Assembly: GCA_049322355.1 (NCBI GenBank)
Contig: JBMORG010000027.1
Location: forward strand, 1-64,000
Direction: 5' to 3'
DNA from: 0-14-0-80-60-11 sp049322355
GTDB lineage: Bacteria; Desulfobacterota; Desulfobaccia; Desulfobaccales; 0-14-0-80-60-11
DNA: 64,000 bases
Positions 58,629-64,000 of this stretch are shown piece by piece (the first letter of the stretch is position 1; every line of letters starts with the position of its first letter). A program made the position numbers and the translations under genes. The notes beneath the pieces are model-generated. The model saw nothing but the letters and a program-made list of their open reading frames with translations, made no database searches and was not told where the DNA came from.

Positions 58629-60896
58629 TCATTTGGCGATAGCGACTGAATTTGCCCAGTCATCCAACTTAAATGATTTCCATTTGAACACCGACAAAAT
58701 ATTGGAGAAGTCGTCGGTCCACAGCGCTTCTCCGGGCCGCACCGGCAATGGCTGCCACCGCTGATCCTGGACCAGGGTCCCGAAGTTTTCCGGGCTTCGG
58801 GCCAGCACCACCCAAGTAGAGGGCCTTTTCCTTTGGTTCAGTTCTTCCATGTCAATTTTTAAGTCGTTTCGCACCAGGGCCACCAGCCCAGCTTCCCGGG
58901 CCAGGCTGCCCAGCACCGGTTCCAGGTTGAGGTACCGGTTGCTGATGTGGAAGACCAGAATGCCGCCTTTTCTGAGTTTTGAGAGATAAAGGCCCAAAGC
59001 TTCCCGAGTTACCAGGTGAATGGGAATAGCATCGGAATTAAAAGCATCCACTAATATCATATCATAATTTGCTTCCGGTGCGCCTCGGAGTGACAGGCGC
59101 GCATCACCCAAGATTATCTGAACCTGAGCCGGGCAATCCTTCAGGTAGCTAAAATACCGGGGTTCACGGGCAATGCGGACCACCGTGGGATCAATTTCAT
59201 AAAAAGTAAACTGCTGCCCGGTTTGGGCATAGCAGGCGATGGTGCCGGTCCCTAAACCGATTATTGCCACCTTTTTATTCACTGGAGCCTGTGAAAACGC
59301 TGAAAAAATCTGGCCTAAGGGGCCGCTGCGGTGGTAATAAGTCAGGGGCTCCCGCCTTTGGGCCAGGTCCAGATTCTGAGCCCCATGTATTGTAGAGCCG
59401 TGAGAAAGGGTGTGGTACCGACCGGCGCGGTCCTCAGTAACTTTCGAGATTCCGAAGAAATTCCGTTCTCGAAGTAATATCCGGTCGGACTGGCCGGTGA
59501 ACCAGGCCCCGGCGATAATCAGGACTCCCACCCCCAGGGCCAGACGCAAAGGCCGGAAGCGAAAACTGTAGCAGACAACCGCGCCCAGGCAGGCAATAAT
59601 GATCACGGCCAGGGCTTTAAAGTGATCCGGCACCGTCTGAAAGGCCCGGCTCAAAAGCGCCAAGAACAAACCCAGGGCCAGAGGCAGGAGTAAATCATAC
59701 AAAAAAGGGCGGGATTTCTCCTGGGTGGGGCCGAAGTTGGGGCGGAGCAGGCACGCCACCACAATAATCAACGGATACTCAATCACCGAATTAAAGAGGA
59801 CTGGGGCCAGGAGGGCGTTGAAGATACCCCCTAAAACCCCACCTGCCGAGATCCAAAGATAAAATTCCGTAAGGTGGTCGGCCCCAGGACGTGAATGCAT
59901 CAGCTCCCCATGACACACCATGGCAATGCAGAAGAAGGCCAGCAGATGGAGGGGGATGGTTGGCCAGGCCATGGCCTGGAACCGGATGAAGAAGATAGCG
60001 GCTACCGGCACTATGAAAAATGGTTCCAGGAATACCATGAGATGCCGGGGGAAAAGGGGTTTGCGGGCGAATACCAAGACAAAAGTAAGCAGGTAGATGA
60101 GCAAGGGGACGATCCACAAAAGCGGCACCGAGGCGATGTCCGTGGCCAGATAGGTGGTCACTCCCAAAAGCAGGCTGGAAGGGGCAAAGGCCAGCAGCAC
60201 CCACCAGGCTCGCTGGCTGAGGGTTAGCCGACTGGCAGCAGGGGGTGCGTCTCCGGCGTGGGCGGGGGAGCCGGTGACGTCCTGGTCCGGGGAAATCGCG
60301 GGAGCGCTGGCCCGCCATAATGTCAGCCCGCAAAGGAAAATCAAGGCCACCAACAGCACGTAACCGCCGGCCCAAGCCCAGGACTGATGACCCAGGCGCA
60401 AGTAAGGCTCTATGAGCACGGGATAGGCCACCAGGGCCAGGAGGCTGCCCAGATTGGAAGCACCGTAGAGGAAATAGGGGTCTTGAGCGGAGGCATGGTC
60501 CGTATGGGCAAACCACTTCTGGAGCAGGGGGGCCGTGGTGGAGACCACGAAAAACGGCAAACCCACGGACAGCATCAACAACAGCAGCAGCCAGGTCACG
60601 GGGTTCGCGGTGGCCGGAGGAGTCCAGCCGCGAAAGATCCCGATGGGCAGGGTGAACAGCACCAGCAGCAGCAATCCCACATGGAAGGCGGCTTGCCGGC
60701 GCACCCCCAGCCATTTGGGGGCCAGATGCGCATAGAGATATCCGGCCAGCAGCGCTCCCTGAAAAAACACCAGGCAGGTATTCCACACTGCCGGGGAGCC
60801 GCCCAGCAAAGGTAGAACCATCTTGCCGAACATGGGTTCCACTACGAATAACAGCATGGCGCTGATGAATATGGCCAGTGTGAACAGGACCAGCAC
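58629..60896 (-). CDS. Fused membrane protein with spermidine-synthase-like domain
   Basis: 755 residues from GTG 60896. The N-terminal 460 or so have at least ten membrane helices, with VVEPMFGKMVLPLLGGSPAVWN at the start, typical of fused MFS/spermidine synthase proteins (key EP...K..LP..GG...VW). The C-terminal part is a SAM-type Rossmann domain: VAIIGLGTGTIACY, FYEIDPTVVRIA, ILVDAFNSDAIPIHLV. The putative aminopropyl-donor site residues are not clearly complete, so polyamine synthesis is not certain. It lies between the SirC gene (45 bp) and ccsA (124 bp) on the same strand. Confidence 0.75.
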   Translation of the reverse strand: MLVLFTLAIFISAMLLFVVEPMFGKMVLPLLGGSPAVWNTCLVFFQGALLAGYLYAHLAPKWLGVRRQAAFHVGLLLLVLFTLPIGIFRGWTPPATANPVTWLLLLLMLSVGLPFFVVSTTAPLLQKWFAHTDHASAQDPYFLYGASNLGSLLALVAYPVLIEPYLRLGHQSWAWAGGYVLLVALIFLCGLTLWRASAPAISPDQDVTGSPAHAGDAPPAASRLTLSQRAWWVLLAFAPSSLLLGVTTYLATDIASVPLLWIVPLLIYLLTFVLVFARKPLFPRHLMVFLEPFFIVPVAAIFFIRFQAMAWPTIPLHLLAFFCIAMVCHGELMHSRPGADHLTEFYLWISAGGVLGGIFNALLAPVLFNSVIEYPLIIVVACLLRPNFGPTQEKSRPFLYDLLLPLALGLFLALLSRAFQTVPDHFKALAVIIIACLGAVVCYSFRFRPLRLALGVGVLIIAGAWFTGQSDRILLRERNFFGISKVTEDRAGRYHTLSHGSTIHGAQNLDLAQRREPLTYYHRSGPLGQIFSAFSQAPVNKKVAIIGLGTGTIACYAQTGQQFTFYEIDPTVVRIAREPRYFSYLKDCPAQVQIILGDARLSLRGAPEANYDMILVDAFNSDAIPIHLVTREALGLYLSKLRKGGILVFHISNRYLNLEPVLGSLAREAGLVALVRNDLKIDMEELNQRKRPSTWVVLARSPENFGTLVQDQRWQPLPVRPGEALWTDDFSNILSVFKWKSFKLDDWANSVAIAK

Positions 60897-60941
60897 GTCA
60901 GTTCTTCCCTGAACTTTGCGATACCGATGGGTTTGGGGTCT

Positions 60942-61631
60942 TTACCCTTCGGTTTCCTTAAAAGCCTGGGAGACTATTTCTCCCAAGACCGCGGAGCTCA
61001 ACACCGAGCCCAACACTTCGTGGAGCACTTTCACTATCCGGGGCCGGTCTCCCAGGGCCACCGCCTCCTTAAGGGGGCTGTTCACCAGGCGGTGAAAGAG
61101 ATCGGCATTACCGGGATGGGACCGTCGCTCGGCCAGAACCCGGGTCCGGAGCCTCTTGAGCAGGTCCAGGTAAGGGCCGTATTCCGGCCCGAAATGCTGC
61201 TGCAGCTCCTCCCGCACCCGGCGGGCCAGGGCCGGGGAGGCCCCCCCGGTGCTGATGGCCAGGGTTAAATCGCCCCGGCGCACCTGGGCCGGAACAATGA
61301 AGGTGCAATGCTCCGGGTCGTCCGCGACGTTAACCCAGATGCCCCGGGTCTGGGCTGCGGCGCTAACCCGGGCGTTGACTTCAGGGTCGTCGGTGGCCGC
61401 CATAACTAATGCCATGCCCTCCACCTGTGTATCGGTAAAATCTTCGGAAAGATAAACGATCTCTCCCCGGGAGGCCAAGTCCGCCAACTCAGAGGTCAAG
61501 GTGCGGCTGACCACGGTCACTTTGGCCCCGGAGGCTAGAAGGTCTTGTACTTTGCGTTCCCCCACGGCGCCCCCACCCACCACCAGGCAGGGCTTGTTTT
61601 CAATGACGGCAAATATCGGGTAGGTTTTCAT
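60942..61631 (-). CDS. Precorrin-2 dehydrogenase/sirohydrochlorin ferrochelatase-like (CysG N-terminal, SirC type)
   Basis: 229 residues. NAD motif LVVGGGAVGERKVQDLLASG, then TVVSRTL..., VMAATDDPEVNARV, VNVADDPEHCTFI and SPALARRVREEL, the family order of Met8/SirC. It oxidises precorrin-2 to sirohydrochlorin, on the way to siroheme (sulfite/nitrite reductase cofactor) or, in sulfate reducers, heme via the siroheme route. It heads the sirC-ccsA-hemA cluster. Confidence 0.9.
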   Translation of the reverse strand: MKTYPIFAVIENKPCLVVGGGAVGERKVQDLLASGAKVTVVSRTLTSELADLASRGEIVYLSEDFTDTQVEGMALVMAATDDPEVNARVSAAAQTRGIWVNVADDPEHCTFIVPAQVRRGDLTLAISTGGASPALARRVREELQQHFGPEYGPYLDLLKRLRTRVLAERRSHPGNADLFHRLVNSPLKEAVALGDRPRIVKVLHEVLGSVLSSAVLGEIVSQAFKETEG

Positions 61632-61779
61632 GGGTAAAGGGAGCGTTTTTTTCCGGGAGGCTGATAGAGAGTCAAGCCTGCCATTTATCTGGATTTTTAC
61701 ACTGTACCAAGCCTGCCGCCGGGATGCAAGGGGAATGCCGGGAGCGCCAGAGGCAAATCCCCTGCCCGGACCTTTGTCA

Positions 61780-61808
61780 TTGACAGGAATACAAAATCTT
61801 GGTTAGAT
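61780..61808 (+). promoter_or_regulatory. Promoter candidate for the AMMECR1-DUF2333 genes
   Basis: TTGACA (61780-61785) is perfect; after 17 nt comes TTAGAT (61803-61808), a weaker -10. It lies about 150 nt before the chosen ATG at 61957. Confidence 0.4.
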
Positions 61809-61956
61809 ACTGAGTCAGAAGGATGGCAAGCCCAAGGGGAATCCCGGGCTTGCACCCAGACACATGAGACTTGTTCATTTATGTGCTACCTGGCTGATCT
61901 TTGGGGCTGGGGCTCTTTCTGGGGTTGGGGCGCCACCGAGTTGGGGGGAAATTGCC

Positions 61957-62532
61957 ATGAACCTGACCACTGCTGATAAACAGCTCTTGCTCCATGTGGC
62001 CCGGGACAGCATTGAAGCCCACCTCAAGGGAAAGGCCGCCACCCCGGTGAAAACCGAGTCCCCCGTGCTGTGCGAAGCCCGAGGCGCCTTTGTGTCTCTG
62101 CACCGCCAGGGACAACTCCGGGGCTGTATCGGTTATCTGGAAGCAGTCAAACCTCTCCTCCAGACGGTCCGGGAAATGGCTGCGGCCGCAGCCTTTCATG
62201 ATCCTCGCTTCCGCCCTTTACAGGCCGATGAACTGGCCGACCTGGAAATCGAGATCTCAGTGCTCAGTCCCCTGCGGCTCATCAAGAGCACCGATGAAAT
62301 TGAAATCGGCAAGCACGGTCTTTATATCGTCAGGGGCCTTAACCGAGGCTTGCTCCTGCCCCAGGTGGCAACCCAATGCCGCTGGGACCGCCTGACTTTT
62401 TTGGAGCAGACGTGCTGTAAAGCGGGCTTACCCCCGGAGGCCTGGAAAGATCCCCAAACCCAGATTTTTGTTTTCAGCGCCTCGGTCTTTGCCGATCATA
62501 CCCTGGACGGACCGGCTGAAAGTCGATCTTAG
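61957..62532 (+). CDS. AMMECR1-domain protein (AmmeMemoRadiSam system protein A)
   Basis: 191 residues from ATG 61957, preceded by GGGGGGAA. An in-frame ATG at 61864 would add a hydrophobic 31-residue N-terminus, but AMMECR1 proteins are cytoplasmic and start near TTADKQLLLHVAR. The domain motifs are RGAFVSLHRQGQLRGCIGYL, AAAFHDPRFRPL and LRLIKSTDEIEIGKHGL (shown in key parts). The three-protein system usually also has a Memo protein and a radical SAM enzyme, which are absent here. The role is unknown. Confidence 0.86.
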   Translation: MNLTTADKQLLLHVARDSIEAHLKGKAATPVKTESPVLCEARGAFVSLHRQGQLRGCIGYLEAVKPLLQTVREMAAAAAFHDPRFRPLQADELADLEIEISVLSPLRLIKSTDEIEIGKHGLYIVRGLNRGLLLPQVATQCRWDRLTFLEQTCCKAGLPPEAWKDPQTQIFVFSASVFADHTLDGPAESRS

Positions 62533-62546
62533 GAGCCTAAATCTGC

Positions 62547-63689
62547 ATGACGCCAACTGATGCTCCCGAACCAGAACAGTATCCTGCACCGGCGCCTCCG
62601 CCCCCCGGGGGGTTGTTGTATCTGATCCTTAACCACCGCTTCCTCGTTGTCTCGCTGGTGGTTATCCTGTTTTTAGGGGCGCTGTTTGCCTGGGGAACTT
62701 GGCGCGGCGGTTCAGCGCCGCCGGAGTCGGCACAACCCCAACTGGCTGCGGCCCCCCAAGGCGAAACATCTCCGGCGGCCCCTAAAGCCACCGAGATGAA
62801 GCCCCTGGTCCCGACCCCCCCGAAAGACGCCCATGCCCCCGCGGTCACCGCTATTCCTCACAAGGAAACTCCCAGCCTCATTCCGCCGGCCTCCCCTGCC
62901 TTGGCGCCGCCGCCTCGGGAACCGGTCAAGGGTGAGATCTTCACCCTGGCCTTGATCAAGATCATGGACGACCAAACAACCCAGACCTGGTTTGGATGGC
63001 GGCCCAACAGCATCCCCTTCGGCAAGTTTGGCCTGACGGACAATGTCAACAACATCCAACTGGGGGTCCTGGAAGTGGCCCGGCGCACCGTGGTGGTGCT
63101 CAACGAGCACATGACCCGCTTCGCCACCACCGAGGCCTATAACCCCCGGGTCAACGAAGCCATGAACTTTTTCATGGTCAGCCCCGATAAATATTGGTTC
63201 CCCTCCGCTTCCGGCAAGTACAAGGAAGCCATGCAAGACCTGGAACTATATATCAAAGACTTAAAGGCGGGACGGGCCCGGTTCTATTCCCGGGTGGATT
63301 ACTTAATTGCCTTGCTGAGTAACTACAAAGACCTGTTGGGCAGCAGTTTTCATAACCTTTTAAAAGACACGGAAGCCGACGGCAAGCCCGTCTCCTGGTT
63401 CATGGTGGACGACTACTTCTATCACTCCCAGGGAATTGCCCTGGCCATGGCGGAGATGCTGGAGGCAGTCACCAAGGAGTTTCACCAGGAGCTCCAGAAG
63501 AAAAACTCCCACAAGCTGCTGGAAGACGCCATCCATGCCCTGCACGAAGCCTCCCATCTGCATCCCTGGATCGTGACCAACGGCGCCAAAGACGGCATCC
63601 TCGCCAATCACCGGGCCAATATGTCCACCTATATCGGCGAAGCCGAGCATGTCATCTCCACTTTGCAGCAACAACTGGCCACCAATTAG
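62547..63689 (+). CDS. DUF2333-family protein
   Basis: 380 residues, AGGAG 11 nt before the ATG. A Pro-rich N-terminus is followed by one membrane helix (about 30-50), a Pro/Ala-rich periplasmic linker (about 60-130), and a helical domain with WRPNSIPFGKFGLTDNVNNIQLGV (key: WRPN...L.DN..N.Q.G), VVLNEHMTRFATTEA, SPDKYWFPSASGKYKEA and LHPWIVTNGAKDGI. These are the DUF2333 landmarks, in which the last part contains HP.........G. Inner-membrane anchored; function unknown. It starts 14 bp after the AMMECR1 gene. Confidence 0.72.
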   Translation: MTPTDAPEPEQYPAPAPPPPGGLLYLILNHRFLVVSLVVILFLGALFAWGTWRGGSAPPESAQPQLAAAPQGETSPAAPKATEMKPLVPTPPKDAHAPAVTAIPHKETPSLIPPASPALAPPPREPVKGEIFTLALIKIMDDQTTQTWFGWRPNSIPFGKFGLTDNVNNIQLGVLEVARRTVVVLNEHMTRFATTEAYNPRVNEAMNFFMVSPDKYWFPSASGKYKEAMQDLELYIKDLKAGRARFYSRVDYLIALLSNYKDLLGSSFHNLLKDTEADGKPVSWFMVDDYFYHSQGIALAMAEMLEAVTKEFHQELQKKNSHKLLEDAIHALHEASHLHPWIVTNGAKDGILANHRANMSTYIGEAEHVISTLQQQLATN

Positions 63690-64000
63690 GATATTTCAGG
63701 GTTTGGTCAATTTGTAATTTCGACCAGTTATATTTCTCCCTCCCCTTAATCCCCTCCCATCAAGGGAGGGAAATGATTTTTTTCTGAAAAAGTCTCGTGT
63801 AGGACAGCCGCCCCTCGGCTGTCCTTCCCTTATTTATGCGCCGGAGGGGGAGCCTACGCTACTTTTTGATTTGCTTTTGGGGCAGCGAGACTTTGGCAGA
63901 GGACTCAAATTCAAAGCATACCAGGTCGCGGTTTGCTCGCCCTGAATCCTGTCCCCTGAAAACTGAAACCTGTTGAAATTCCCGGCCCTTTGTTTTAAGG
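63690..64000. other. Intergenic region with repeats at window end
   Basis: CCCTCCCCTTAATCCCCTCCC with a mirrored AAGGGAGGG at 63740-63772 is part of the G/C-rich palindrome family (shown in 20-nt parts). AGGACAGCCG-CCCCT-CGGCTGTCCT at 63801-63825 is a hairpin. No gene start is seen up to the window edge. Confidence 0.5.

Overview
The window is one stretch of a GC-rich bacterial chromosome from a Gram-negative organism. It encodes outer-membrane efflux channels, an Mla lipid transporter, Lnt and many lipoproteins. Rubrerythrin, a ferritin-like protein, a Prx6-type peroxiredoxin, PerR and KatG sit beside siroheme/heme and cytochrome c maturation genes. That mix suggests an anaerobe with strong oxygen defence, most likely a Desulfobacterota (sulfate-reducer or syntroph type, Desulfobacca-like). 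The assignment is inference from gene content only; no rRNA is present.

Layout. 0.6-4.9 kb (minus): a Cache-type lipoprotein, STAS-MlaE, MlaF, MlaD and an auxiliary lipoprotein behind a good sigma-70 promoter. 5.2-9.1 kb: a DUF5320-like protein, a DUF5661 protein, a FAD/NAD oxidoreductase, and a peroxiredoxin - winged-helix - flavin-protein operon. 9.4-15.5 kb (plus): a complete RND efflux operon (OMF, adaptor, AcrB-like pump). 15.8-19.5 kb: an M23 peptidase, an unknown Pro-rich lipoprotein and a lytic transglycosylase. 19.7-23.8 kb: a SNF2 helicase and SWIM protein pair. 23.8-25.0 kb: a decayed IS630-family element. 25.1-28.0 kb: perR and katG. 28.5-31.8 kb: lnt, an SH3 protein and an M48 peptidase. 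31.9-38.4 kb (minus): a second RND system, interrupted by a low-GC membrane gene. 38.9-45.4 kb (minus): an MBL hydrolase, CBS-ACT protein, PlsY, rubrerythrin, a MoeA-PBP fusion, a second low-GC membrane gene and a LysR regulator. 45.5-48.6 kb: a thioesterase, Era, and a membrane protein with a histidine kinase. 48.8-50.3 kb: a ferritin-like protein and a protoglobin-PsiE fusion. 50.6-53.2 kb: tRNA-Met(CAT) and a run of small exported proteins in paralogous pairs. 53.5-61.6 kb (minus): mnmG, then hemA, ccsA, a fused membrane/spermidine-synthase-like protein and a SirC-type dehydrogenase. 61.9-63.7 kb: an AMMECR1 protein and a DUF2333 protein.

Two kinds of structure go beyond single genes. First, nearly identical AT-rich boxes (consensus AATAATAATTATTAAT) lie upstream of the peroxiredoxin operon, perR, katG and the LysR/thioesterase pair, which points to a PerR peroxide-stress regulon. 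Second, the intergenic regions carry a family of about 165-bp elements ending in inverted repeats TATAGCRWTTGCCRAAA. The same ends bracket the decayed IS630 transposase, so the small elements look like MITEs mobilised by it. A second 128-bp inverted-repeat element is nested in the right end at two loci at exactly the same position.

No CRISPR array, prophage, integrase or recognised defence island was seen. Most of the window is ordinary core genome. The most unusual items are the MITE/IS network, the box regulon, two low-GC four-helix membrane genes each inserted in an operon, and the protoglobin-PsiE fusion.
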